Assembly: GCF_046267875.1 (NCBI RefSeq)
Contig: NZ_CP176502.1
Location: 1,860,001 to 1,924,000 of the forward strand
DNA length: 64,000 bases
Direction: 5' to 3'
Source of the DNA: Mannheimia glucosida
GTDB taxonomy: Bacteria; Pseudomonadota; Gammaproteobacteria; Enterobacterales; Pasteurellaceae
Below are positions 43,416 to 51,904 of this stretch, in pieces. The notes below the pieces were generated by a model, which made no database searches, was not told the DNA's origin, and was given only the letters and a program-made list of their open reading frames with translations. Within the stretch, counting starts at the first letter, position 1. The number at the start of each line of letters is the position of its first letter. Position numbers and translations under genes: made by a program.

Positions 43416-44267
43416 TTAAGCGTTACCGCCAGTGATTTTCGCTACTTCTGCTGCGAAATCTTCTTCTACTTTCTCAATACCTTCACCCACTTCTAAACGG
43501 ATAAAGTTAGAAACTGAAGTGTTTACTGATTTTAAGTATTGACCTACAGATTGAGATGGATCCATTACAAACGGCTGACCGGTTAACGAAACTTCACCGG
43601 TGAATTTAGCCATACGACCTTCAACCATTTTTTCTGCGATTTCTTTTGGTTTACCAGAGTTCATCGCAATTTCAATTTGGATTTCACGCTCTTTAGCAAC
43701 TACATCAGCAGAAACATCTTCCGGATTTACGAATTCAGGTTTGCTTGCAGCAACGTGCATTGCAACTTTCTTAAGTTCATCTTCAGAACCGTTACCTGCT
43801 ACTAATACACCGATTTTCGCACCGTGTAAGTATTGAGCAATCACTTCGCCTTCTAAGTATTGAACACGGCGAATGTTCATATTCTCACCGATTTTCGCAA
43901 CTAATGCCGCACGTTTTTCTTCAAATTGTGCTTGTAATGCTTCGATGGTTGTACCTTTATTTGCAACTGCGTAGTCAGCAACTTCGTTTGCTAATTCTAA
44001 GAAACCGGCATCTTTTGCAACGAAGTCAGTTTCACAGTTCATTTCAACTAATACGCCAAAACCTGAAGCTACGCGAGCAAGGATTACACCTTCAGCTGCA
44101 ACACGACCTGCTTTTTTAGCCGCTTTTGCTTGACCAGATTTACGCATATTGTCGATTGCCAATTCAATATCACCGTTCGCTTCAACTAATGCTTTTTTAC
44201 ATTCCATCATACCTGCACCGGTACGTTCACGAAGTTCTTTAACTAATGATGCTGTGATTTCAGCCAT
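43416..44267 (-). CDS. tsf: Elongation factor Ts
   Basis: Nucleotide exchange factor for EF-Tu. The N-terminus ITASLVKELRERTGAGMMECKKALVEANGDIELAIDNMRKSG and the TDFVAKD core motif are diagnostic. 283 aa. Second gene of the rpsB-tsf operon, 95 bases after rpsB, with a palindrome in the gap that may lower its expression relative to S2. Confidence 0.98.
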   Translation of the reverse strand: MAEITASLVKELRERTGAGMMECKKALVEANGDIELAIDNMRKSGQAKAAKKAGRVAAEGVILARVASGFGVLVEMNCETDFVAKDAGFLELANEVADYAVANKGTTIEALQAQFEEKRAALVAKIGENMNIRRVQYLEGEVIAQYLHGAKIGVLVAGNGSEDELKKVAMHVAASKPEFVNPEDVSADVVAKEREIQIEIAMNSGKPKEIAEKMVEGRMAKFTGEVSLTGQPFVMDPSQSVGQYLKSVNTSVSNFIRLEVGEGIEKVEEDFAAEVAKITGGNA

Positions 44268-44327
44268 TTTAAATTCCCCTTATTTGATATAGTAAAACAG
44301 GCTCTCACCTGCCTAGAAATTTCATTG

Positions 44328-44357
44328 TTTAGGGCAGGTTAAAACCTGCCCCCTAAA
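44328..44357. repeat. Palindrome between rpsB and tsf
   Basis: TTTAGGGCAGGTT and AACCTGCCCCCTAAA around a 2-base loop. Belongs to the dispersed REP-like group; an attenuator role is possible. Confidence 0.6.
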
Positions 44358-44362
44358 CTGAA

Positions 44363-45082
44363 TTATTCCGCAGAAGCTTCTTCTGCTACTTCAACAGTTT
44401 CAACACCGCGACCTTCTTTGATTGCAGCAACTGCTGAATCTAAGTAAAGTTGGATAGCACGTGTTGCATCATCGTTACCAGGAATGATGTAGTTAACGCC
44501 ATCTGGAGTTGAGTTAGTATCAACAATCGCAAATACAGGAATACCTAAGTTGTTTGCTTCTTTGATTGCGATATGCTCGTGATCAGCACCGATAACAAAA
44601 ATTGCATCCGGTAAACCGTTCATATCTTTGATACCGCCTAAGCTTAACTCTAATTTTTCTAACTCACGGGTACGCATTAACGCTTCTTTTTTAGTGATTT
44701 TGTCAAAAGTACCGTCTTGAGTTTGAGTTTCTAAATCTTTTAAGCGTTTGATTGATTGACGAACTGTTTTCCAGTTAGTCAGCATACCACCTAACCAACG
44801 GTGGTTTACGTAGAATTGTTGGCTCTCTACTGCCGCTGCTTTAACAGCATCACTTGCCGCACGTTTTGTACCAACGAATAATACTTTACCGTTGTTGCTG
44901 GCAATGCGGGTTAATTCTGCTAATGCTTCGTTGAATAAAGGTAAAGTTTTTTCTAAGTTGATTACGTGAACACCATTACGAGCACCAAAGATGAATGGTT
45001 TCATTTTTGGGTTCCAGTAACGTGTTTGGTGACCATAGTGAACGCCTGCGTTAAGCATATCGCGCATAGAAACTTGTGCCAT
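44363..45082 (-). CDS. rpsB: 30S ribosomal protein S2
   Basis: AQVSMRDMLNAGVHYGHQTRYWNPKMKPFIFGARNGVHVINLEKT and DHEHIAIKEANNLGIPVFAIVDTNSTPDGVNYIIPGNDDA are canonical S2. 239 aa, acidic C-terminus. First gene of rpsB-tsf; in gammaproteobacteria S2 represses its own operon through the leader. Confidence 0.98.
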   Translation of the reverse strand: MAQVSMRDMLNAGVHYGHQTRYWNPKMKPFIFGARNGVHVINLEKTLPLFNEALAELTRIASNNGKVLFVGTKRAASDAVKAAAVESQQFYVNHRWLGGMLTNWKTVRQSIKRLKDLETQTQDGTFDKITKKEALMRTRELEKLELSLGGIKDMNGLPDAIFVIGADHEHIAIKEANNLGIPVFAIVDTNSTPDGVNYIIPGNDDATRAIQLYLDSAVAAIKEGRGVETVEVAEEASAE

Positions 45083-45266
45083 AAGAATTTTCCTTCAAAG
45101 TTGTTTGTTTTGCCACTTATGAACGGCAAAACGGGGTTTAGCCTCCACATATCCTAGAAAATCAATCTGTTAAAGACACCCCAATTCCTAGCTTGTGATA
45201 TGTGTGTGTTTTAGTGTTAAAAAAATAAATGTGTACGTTTTGCCTGAATAGACAAAAACGGGGCGT

Positions 45267-45295
45267 ATTATGCCAAAAAACAAACAATTTGCCAA
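45267..45295 (-). promoter_or_regulatory. rpsB-tsf promoter, stringent type
   Basis: -35 TTGGCA, 17-base spacer, -10 CATAAT, followed by a G/C discriminator ACGCCCCG on the minus strand. Such discriminators mark ppGpp-inhibited ribosomal promoters. Confidence 0.65.
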
Positions 45296-45350
45296 TTATT
45301 TTATTACTCTATTCGCATTGCTCTCTTAAATCTAAATCAAGCTCAAAAAT

Positions 45351-45369
45351 AAAAACCGTTCTCATTATT
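45351..45369 (+). promoter_or_regulatory. Possible Fur box at fbpA
   Basis: The right half TCTCATTATT matches the Fur consensus well, the left half poorly (about 11 of 19 bases). It overlaps the fbpA -35, where Fur would block transcription when iron is plentiful. Confidence 0.35.
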
Positions 45370-45396
45370 GACTAAAATCTCAACAGCGTTTAGAAT
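45368..45396 (+). promoter_or_regulatory. fbpA promoter
   Basis: -35 TTGACT, 17-base spacer, -10 TAGAAT, then AAGGAG ribosome site before the ATG at 45432. Confidence 0.65.
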
Positions 45397-45431
45397 TTTG
45401 CCACTTTAATAAAAAAATAAAAGGAGAACTC

Positions 45432-46460
45432 ATGAAAAAAGCCCTTTCAACACTAGCTCTAGCTGTATCTGCTTTTACTTCAATGTCTGCATTTGCAGGA
45501 AACGAAGTAAATGTTTATTCCTATCGCCAACCTTACTTAATCGAACCGATGCTGAAAAACTTTGAAAAAGACACCGGTATTAAAGTAAACGTGATCTTTG
45601 CTGATAAAGGCTTGGTAGATCGTGTGAAACAAGAAGGCGAGTTAAGCCCTGCCGATGTGCTTTTAACCGTGGACATCGCCCGTGTGATGGAAATCGTTAA
45701 CGCAGGTTTAGCACAAAAAGTGGACTCAAAAGTGTTAGAGCAAAACATTCCGGCACAATTCCGTGACTCTAACGACCAATGGTTCGGTTTAACTACCCGT
45801 GCCCGTGTAATTTACACCTCTAAAGATCGTGTAGGTAAACTGCCTGCCGGTTTTGATTACTTAGATTTAGCCAAACCGGAATACAAAGGCAAAGTGTGCG
45901 TACGTTCAGGTAAAAACTCTTACAACGCGTCACTCTTTGCGGCGATGATTGAACACTATGGCGTGGAAAAAACCAAAGCGTTCTTAGAAGGCTTAAAAGC
46001 AAACTTAGCACAAAAACCGCAAGGCGGCGACCGTGACCAAGTAAAAGCCATCAAAGAAGGCATCTGCGATTACGCACTGGGTAACAGCTACTACTACGGC
46101 AAAATGTTAGACGATGAAAGACAAAGAGCCTGGGCAGAATCAGCAATCCTCAACTTCCCAAGTGGTCAATACGGTACGCACAAAAATATCAGTGGCGTAG
46201 TGATTGCGAAATATGCACCGAACAAAGAAAATGCGGTGAAACTGATCGAATACCTCAGTGGTGAAAAAGCCCAAGGTTTATATGCAGAACTTAACCACGA
46301 ATATCCGGTGAAAGAAGGGATTGAGCCGTCTAAACTGGTTAAAGGTTGGGGAACTTTCACTGCCGATACTATCAAACTGGAAGACATTGCGAAAAACTAT
46401 GAAGCCGCATTGAAACTGGTTGATGAAGTGAAATTTGATGACTTCGAGCAGAAAAAATAA
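45432..46460 (+). CDS. fbpA: Periplasmic ferric-ion-binding protein FbpA
   Basis: Takes Fe(III) from transferrin-receptor systems across the periplasm. Signal peptide (1-22, ending AFA), then mature GNEVNVYSYRQPYLIEPML. The Tyr cluster in LGNSYYYGKML is the iron-binding tyrosine pair of the FbpA/HitA family, and from memory the sequence is very close to Mannheimia haemolytica FbpA (a Tyr-only iron site). 342 aa. First of fbpABC, followed by a terminator that should make it the most abundant product. Confidence 0.95.
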   Translation: MKKALSTLALAVSAFTSMSAFAGNEVNVYSYRQPYLIEPMLKNFEKDTGIKVNVIFADKGLVDRVKQEGELSPADVLLTVDIARVMEIVNAGLAQKVDSKVLEQNIPAQFRDSNDQWFGLTTRARVIYTSKDRVGKLPAGFDYLDLAKPEYKGKVCVRSGKNSYNASLFAAMIEHYGVEKTKAFLEGLKANLAQKPQGGDRDQVKAIKEGICDYALGNSYYYGKMLDDERQRAWAESAILNFPSGQYGTHKNISGVVIAKYAPNKENAVKLIEYLSGEKAQGLYAELNHEYPVKEGIEPSKLVKGWGTFTADTIKLEDIAKNYEAALKLVDEVKFDDFEQKK

Positions 46461-46525
46461 TCGGCTGACAAGCGGTTAATTTTAGCCAAAAATTTACAAA
46501 TTTTTGCTAAACTATGACCGCTTGC

Positions 46526-46551
46526 AAAAGGACGCTGCGGCGTCCTTTTTG
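46526..46551 (+). terminator. Terminator/attenuator between fbpA and fbpB
   Basis: 10-bp stem AAAAGGACGC/GCGTCCTTTT with a 4-base loop and T-run. An inverted uptake-signal pair (about 46468 and 46517) lies just before it. Confidence 0.85.
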
Positions 46552-46613
46552 TATTTTAGAAAAATATTAAACTCTGCAGATTTGGCAACAATGAAAACGG
46601 AGTCATTCAAAAA

Positions 46614-48260
46614 ATGAAACAATATCTTAGCTGGAAAACCCTCGCTATTCTGATTACGCTGATTGTGCTTCTGCCCTTGCTTGCCATTGCCTACCACGCA
46701 TTCGGCGGCGAGTCTGAGAATTTAGCACATCTTTGGCATACGATGTTGCCGACCTATATTCAAAATTCCGCTCTGTTAGTGTTGGGAACTATTATCCTTG
46801 CCCTCTTGTTTGCTCTACCGACCGCTTGGATAGTAGCAAATTACCAATTTTGCGGGCAAAAAACCTTACAATGGCTACTTTGCCTACCACTGGCAATGCC
46901 GGCGTATCTGATTGCTTACCTTTATACCGATTTGCTGGATTATTCGGGCAGTTTTCAAGAAATGCTACGCCATCTTTTCGGCTGGCAAACACCGCAAGAT
47001 TACTGGTTTCCGCAAATACGCACCCTCTACGGTGCTTGCTTTGTATTGGCGTTAGTGCTTTACCCTTACATTTTCCTGCTGGTACGAGTCGCGTTATTAG
47101 AACAATCTGAAAACCTCACCCACAGTGCGAAAATGCTCGGAGCAAGCCCGATGCAGATTTTCCGCCGTATTACCTTTCCGCTGATCCGCCCTGCGATTGC
47201 CGTCGGCATTGCACTGGTGGCAATGGAAACGCTCGGCGACTTCGGTACCGTTGCTTATTTTGCCGTTCCCACACTCACCACCGCCATCTACGACTCGTGG
47301 CTTGGCTATCACGATCTTGGCACAGCAAGCCAAATTGCGATTTTTATGCTACTGATGATCTTCCTGTTTTTAAGCCTAGAACAATACAGCCGCCGCAAAC
47401 AAAAAAGCTATCAGCGTGGTTATGAGAAAAAATCGGCATTTAAAACATTACACGGCTGGAAATTAGCTCTTGCTCTTGCTTGGTGCTGGGGCTTACTCGC
47501 CCTTGCTTTTTTTATTCCGTTCGGGCGTTTACTCTACTGGGCGTATGACTATTTCGAGCAGTCGTGGAATTTAGACTTTGTGCAATTTGCCCTCAATAGT
47601 CTGAAAGTGTCAATCATCGCTTCTATCATAACGGTCATTTTCGCCTTAATTTTGCATTTTGCCAATCGTCTCTCGTTTGGTAAATTTTCAGCAAAATCGA
47701 CCCGCTTGTCGTTGCAACTTTCCTCGCTTGGCTATGCTATACCCGGCACAGTGCTTGCCATCGGTTTGCTCTCGCCCTTAACTTTTGCCGATCACCAACT
47801 GCACGCGTTGCTCAAAAGCCTTGAACTTTCCCCTGTCGGTTTAATTTTCTCCGGTTCGCTGTTCGCGCTTGTGCTTGCTTATACCGTTCGCTTTTTAGCA
47901 ATGGCGATTGGTAGCCTTGAAACCTCGCTTGCCAAAGTCTCTCCATCACTCGATATGGCAAGCCAAACGCTAGGCAAAAGCGGCTTCACGATGTTTAGCA
48001 AAATCCATATCCCTCTGATTTATAAAGGGATTTTAACCGCTGGTTTAATGGTCTTTATCGAAAGTATGAAAGAGCTGAACGCGTCGCTCTTACTGCGTCC
48101 GTTTAACTTTGATACGCTCGCTACTCACGTTTTTACTTTCACTTCTGACGAACAATTAGAACGTGCCGCACTGCCGGCGATTGTACTGGTACTTGTTGGG
48201 TTACTGCCGGTGATTTGGCTAACGCGATCGCTTATTTCGCAATCGGAAAAGGAAAGATAA
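46614..48260 (+). CDS. fbpB: Iron(III) ABC transporter permease FbpB
   Basis: Fused double permease with two sets of about six helices (548 aa). Each half has an EAA-type loop: AKMLGASPMQIFRRITFPLIRPA (about 180) and ASQTLGKSGFTMFSKIHIPL (about 460). Moves Fe(III) from FbpA through the inner membrane. Follows fbpA by 153 bases with a terminator between, and precedes fbpC by 9 bases. Confidence 0.93.
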   Translation: MKQYLSWKTLAILITLIVLLPLLAIAYHAFGGESENLAHLWHTMLPTYIQNSALLVLGTIILALLFALPTAWIVANYQFCGQKTLQWLLCLPLAMPAYLIAYLYTDLLDYSGSFQEMLRHLFGWQTPQDYWFPQIRTLYGACFVLALVLYPYIFLLVRVALLEQSENLTHSAKMLGASPMQIFRRITFPLIRPAIAVGIALVAMETLGDFGTVAYFAVPTLTTAIYDSWLGYHDLGTASQIAIFMLLMIFLFLSLEQYSRRKQKSYQRGYEKKSAFKTLHGWKLALALAWCWGLLALAFFIPFGRLLYWAYDYFEQSWNLDFVQFALNSLKVSIIASIITVIFALILHFANRLSFGKFSAKSTRLSLQLSSLGYAIPGTVLAIGLLSPLTFADHQLHALLKSLELSPVGLIFSGSLFALVLAYTVRFLAMAIGSLETSLAKVSPSLDMASQTLGKSGFTMFSKIHIPLIYKGILTAGLMVFIESMKELNASLLLRPFNFDTLATHVFTFTSDEQLERAALPAIVLVLVGLLPVIWLTRSLISQSEKER

Positions 48261-48269
48261 AGGAATTTT

Positions 48270-49280
48270 ATGTCTGTTTTAACTATTAATAATCTGAATC
48301 TTAATTTTGGCAATACTGCAGTGTTACAAAATCTTCACCTTGCGGTAAACCAAAATGAAATTATCTGCCTGCTTGGAGCGAGCGGTTGCGGCAAAACCAC
48401 GCTGTTAAAAGCGATAGCAGGATTGCTGCCGATTGAGCAAGGCGATATTCATTTGAACGGCAAATGCCTGAAAAGCAAGGCGGTGGAAGATCGCCAAATC
48501 GGGCTGATTTTCCAAGATTACGCTCTCTTCCCACATTTAACGGTGGCGGAAAATATTCAATTCGGTTTAGCGAAATTGCCTAAAGAAGAGCAAAAAAACG
48601 TCACTGAACAGATGCTTTCAGTGGTACATCTGCAAGGCTTTGAAGCCCGTTTTCCGCATGAACTCTCGGGCGGTCAGCAACAACGGGTAGCGATTGCCCG
48701 TGCTTTGGCGTGTAAGCCTCAACTGCTGTTGCTAGACGAACCTTTTTCCAACATCGACAGCCAAACCCGCTATGCGATGATCCAAGAGATCAAACAAATT
48801 TTGAAAAGCCAGCAAGTGCCGGCAATTTTTGTGACTCACAGCAAGGAAGAAGCCTTTGCCTTTGCGGATAAAATTGCGGTAATGGATAAAGGCAAAATCG
48901 TGCAATTCGGCAAGCCGAATGAGCTGTATCACGCCCCGGTGAATCCTTTTGTGGCGGATTTTTTAGGCGGCACAAATTATCTCAGCTGTAATATAACCGA
49001 AGACAAAGTGCTGTTCAGCCCGATCGGTGAGTTCCGCCTGTTTCCGGAAATGGAAATCAGCAAAGGACGCTACCAGTGGTTGCTCCGCCCTGAACAGCTG
49101 ATTTTAAAACCAAACGAATTAGGGTTAGGAAAAGTGGTCGGCAAACTGTTTTTAGGTTTATTCTACCGCTACCAAATTGCCATCAACGGCATTGAAATTA
49201 CCGCTTATCAAAATCAGGAACTGAAAATTGGAGACCAAGTTGAAGTGGGCTTCCAAGTCAGGGAATTTATCTTATTTTAA
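48270..49280 (+). CDS. fbpC: Iron(III) ABC transporter ATPase FbpC
   Basis: Walker A GASGCGKTT (about 36-44), Q-loop FQDYALFPHLTVAENI, signature LSGGQQQRVAIARALA, Walker B LLLLDEPFSNID, then a C-terminal regulatory OB-like part. 336 aa. Energises FbpB. Confidence 0.94.
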   Translation: MSVLTINNLNLNFGNTAVLQNLHLAVNQNEIICLLGASGCGKTTLLKAIAGLLPIEQGDIHLNGKCLKSKAVEDRQIGLIFQDYALFPHLTVAENIQFGLAKLPKEEQKNVTEQMLSVVHLQGFEARFPHELSGGQQQRVAIARALACKPQLLLLDEPFSNIDSQTRYAMIQEIKQILKSQQVPAIFVTHSKEEAFAFADKIAVMDKGKIVQFGKPNELYHAPVNPFVADFLGGTNYLSCNITEDKVLFSPIGEFRLFPEMEISKGRYQWLLRPEQLILKPNELGLGKVVGKLFLGLFYRYQIAINGIEITAYQNQELKIGDQVEVGFQVREFILF

Positions 49281-49289
49281 ATCGGAGAA

Positions 49290-49919
49290 ATGATGAAAAT
49301 AGAAGTTTGGTCAGATTTTGCTTGCCCGTTTTGCTATATTGGCAAACGCCATTTAGAACAAGCCTTAGCCCAATTTGATGGCGAGGTTGAGGTTATTTTC
49401 CGAGCCTTCGAGCTTGATCCTCACGCCAATGGCGAACCGGAGGCTGATATTCAGCAACGCTTAATGCAGAAATATCAAAAAACTGCCGAGCAAGCAAATG
49501 AAATGATTGATTATGTGGAAGAAGCCGGAAAAAAAGCCGGAATTGATCTGCGTTACCGTACCACACAATATACTCGCACCTTTGAAGCTCATCGTCTGGC
49601 GAAATTTGCTGAAAGCAAAGGCTTGGGCGAAGCAATGACTGAGCGGCTGTTTAAAGCCTATTTTACCGATAATGTCATTTTGGCAAAACGTACCCAACTT
49701 ATTGAGTTGGCGTTGGAGATCGGTTTAGATCGTGATGAAGTGGCTAAATTACTGACCGGTGATGATTTTGGGCACGAAGTACGGGAAGATGAACGAATGG
49801 CTCACCGCTATGGCATTAATAGCGTGCCGTTTTTTGTGATTGATGAAAAACTTGGAGTGTCGGGGGCTCAACCGCCGGCAGTGTTGCTTGATGCAATTAA
49901 GCAGGCATTGCAAAAATAA
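49290..49919 (+). CDS. DsbA-family (FrnE-like) thiol oxidoreductase
   Basis: Thioredoxin-fold protein with an insert and a CPFC active site (WSDFACPFCYIGKRHLE, about residues 6-22); NSVPFFVIDEKLGVSGAQPP near the C-terminus holds the cis-Pro loop. No signal peptide, so cytoplasmic, like FrnE/YwbO proteins. 209 aa. Starts 9 bases after fbpC and is probably in the same transcript; the link with iron uptake is unexplained. Confidence 0.88.
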   Translation: MMKIEVWSDFACPFCYIGKRHLEQALAQFDGEVEVIFRAFELDPHANGEPEADIQQRLMQKYQKTAEQANEMIDYVEEAGKKAGIDLRYRTTQYTRTFEAHRLAKFAESKGLGEAMTERLFKAYFTDNVILAKRTQLIELALEIGLDRDEVAKLLTGDDFGHEVREDERMAHRYGINSVPFFVIDEKLGVSGAQPPAVLLDAIKQALQK

Positions 49920-49924
49920 TCCAA

Positions 49925-49960
49925 AAAAAGACCGCTTGTAAATAAACAAGCGGTCTCATT
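49925..49960. terminator. Bidirectional terminator from uptake signals
   Basis: GACCGCTTGT and ACAAGCGGTC around a 6-base loop, with A-run before and a T-rich stretch after, between convergent genes. Confidence 0.85.
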
Positions 49961-49978
49961 CTTCTTAAAATTTACCAA

Positions 49979-51469
49979 TTACTTTTTCGTAATCGCCCCT
50001 AGAATGCCACGCATAATTTGTTTGGTTACTTGGTTACGTAGATTTCTGCCCACCGATTGAGCCACTTGGCTCACTACTTGTTCGGTAATGGATTGATCTT
50101 TTTTCTTTTTCGAGCCAAAAATCGAAGAAAGGATGCCACCAAAGAAATCGTTACTTTCTTCCTCTGCCGCCGCTTGCTCTGCTTTTACCGCTTCCGCTTT
50201 GGCATTCAGCATTTCAAAGGCTGATTCATTATCCACATATTGGCTATAGTGGTGATATAAATCATCTTGTTTAACTAAGCCCTCACGCTCAGCTGTTGCT
50301 AATGGTGTTAATTGACTTTTTGGTGGATAGATATAAGCAATCTCAACCGGTGTCGGCATACCTTTTTCATCAAGCACAGAAACCAATGCTTGCCCAACTC
50401 CAAGCTGGGTAATGGCTTCCACTACATTGACCTCTTTGTTGGCTCGGAACGTTTCCGCTGCTGCTTTTACTGCTTTTTGATCACGAGGTGTAAACGCTCG
50501 TAACGCGTGTTGAATTCGGTTACCTAGCTGCCCTAACACAGAATCCGGTAAGTCCAATGGGTTTTGGGTTACAAAATAGACCCCTACACCTTTTGAACGA
50601 ATTAAGCGAACCACTTGTTCAATTTTATCGACCAACACTTTTGGTGCATCATCAAACAGTAAATGGGCTTCATCAAAGAATAATACGAACTTCGGTTTTT
50701 CAGGATCGCCTACCTCAGGCAAATTCTCAAACAACTCTGCCATAAACCAAAGTAAGAATGCCCCATACATTCTTGGTGAATTAATCAATTTTTCCGAATT
50801 TAAGATATTGATAACACCACGGCCGTTACGGGTTTGGATCCAATCGTGTAAATCTAATGCTGGCTCACCAAATAAGTTACTTGCTCCTTCATTTTCAAGG
50901 GCTAATAAAGCTCGCTGAATTGCTCCGACACTTGCGGCGGAAACATTGCCGTATTCCACTTGAAATGCTTTCGCATTGTCGGCAACAAATTTTAATAACG
51001 CACGCAAGTCTTTTAAATCAATCAGCATTAAGCCTTTATCATCTGCCACACGGAAAACAAGGTTTAATAGACCTTCTTGAGTATCGTTTAAGTTAAGTAA
51101 ACGGGAAAGCAACATCGGACCCATTTCGGAAATGGTAGTGCGTAGCGGAATGCCTGACTCGCCAAACACGTCCCAAAACGAAACCGGATAACCGTTTAAG
51201 TAATCTTCTCCGCCTAAATTAAATTGTTCAATCCGTTCTGCAATTTTTCCGGAAAAACTACCCGCTTGTACTAAACCTGAAAGGTCGCCTTTTACATCCA
51301 CTAAAAATACCGGCACGCCGTCATCACTGAAGGCTTCCGCTAATTTTCGTAACGTAACGGTTTTACCTGTCCCCGTCGCCCCAGCTACTAAACCGTGTCG
51401 GTTAGCCATTTTTGAGTTAAGTGAAATCACTTCACCTGATTCAGTTTGAGCAATATTATATAAACTCAT
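49979..51469 (-). CDS. yjgR: HerA-like ATPase YjgR (DUF853)
   Basis: Cytoplasmic P-loop ATPase: Walker A GATGTGKT (about 30-37), VFLVDVKGDLSGL, Walker B VLFFDEAHLLFDDAP, and QNPLDLPDSVLGQLGNRIQHALRAFTPRDQKA as in HerA/FtsK-type DUF853 proteins. The cellular role is not established. 496 aa with a Lys-rich KKKKDQ tail region. Confidence 0.9.
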   Translation of the reverse strand: MSLYNIAQTESGEVISLNSKMANRHGLVAGATGTGKTVTLRKLAEAFSDDGVPVFLVDVKGDLSGLVQAGSFSGKIAERIEQFNLGGEDYLNGYPVSFWDVFGESGIPLRTTISEMGPMLLSRLLNLNDTQEGLLNLVFRVADDKGLMLIDLKDLRALLKFVADNAKAFQVEYGNVSAASVGAIQRALLALENEGASNLFGEPALDLHDWIQTRNGRGVINILNSEKLINSPRMYGAFLLWFMAELFENLPEVGDPEKPKFVLFFDEAHLLFDDAPKVLVDKIEQVVRLIRSKGVGVYFVTQNPLDLPDSVLGQLGNRIQHALRAFTPRDQKAVKAAAETFRANKEVNVVEAITQLGVGQALVSVLDEKGMPTPVEIAYIYPPKSQLTPLATAEREGLVKQDDLYHHYSQYVDNESAFEMLNAKAEAVKAEQAAAEEESNDFFGGILSSIFGSKKKKDQSITEQVVSQVAQSVGRNLRNQVTKQIMRGILGAITKK

Positions 51470-51492
51470 ATTTGATTCTCTTTTGTCTAAAA

Positions 51493-51903
51493 TTAACTTT
51501 TAATGCCAATGCGGAAACCTCTTTCCCAGTTGTGATAATAATGGGAAGGTAGATCTTTTACATTATAGCCACAATATTGGCTACGTTGTTGCAACATTTG
51601 GTTTTTCTGTGTACGGAAAGACTTCCCGACACGGTAGCCATCTAAATACCAATCATCACTGTCTTTACAAGCGGTCGTATTTATTCGCTTATTTACAACT
51701 GTTTGATTAACGATTTTTGTTTTATTTTGTGCTGCTTCGATACTTGGTTTCATTCTTACAGCTTGTTCTTTTTTAGCCGTAATCTTAACTGATGAATGGC
51801 GATTAGCCGATTCTGCCGAAGAGAACCAATCCTCTTCAAATTGCTCTAAGCTCTTACAGCCGGTCAGTAATACCAAACAACATAGGTATTTCAAAAATTT
51901 CAT
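51493..51903 (-). CDS. Small lipoprotein, DUF2799-like
   Basis: I use the ATG at 51903 (136 aa): the resulting MKFLKYLCCLVLLTGC is a clean lipoprotein signal with lipobox LTGC. An in-frame ATG at 51921 would overlap rhlB and add six residues before it. The C-terminal part (DDWYLDGYRVGKSF... YCGYN... YYHNWERGFRIGIKS) has the W-x-G-x-x-x-G spacing seen in DUF2799 lipoproteins; this family link is tentative. Function unknown. Confidence 0.7.
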   Translation of the reverse strand: MKFLKYLCCLVLLTGCKSLEQFEEDWFSSAESANRHSSVKITAKKEQAVRMKPSIEAAQNKTKIVNQTVVNKRINTTACKDSDDWYLDGYRVGKSFRTQKNQMLQQRSQYCGYNVKDLPSHYYHNWERGFRIGIKS

Positions 51904-51904
51904 T

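Larger units (their letters stand above)
45083..45431. other. rpsB / fbpA divergent intergenic region (349 bp)
   Basis: No gene seen. It holds the long rpsB 5' leader (about 45083-45260, with GGAGGCTAAACCCC on the minus strand about 70 bases before the ATG, a plausible S2 autoregulatory element), the rpsB promoter and the fbpA promoter with an iron-box-like site. Confidence 0.6.

Noticed and set aside
45432..49280. AfuABC-type sugar-phosphate transporter
   Set aside because: The Tyr cluster SYYYGK and overall FbpA resemblance indicate iron binding.
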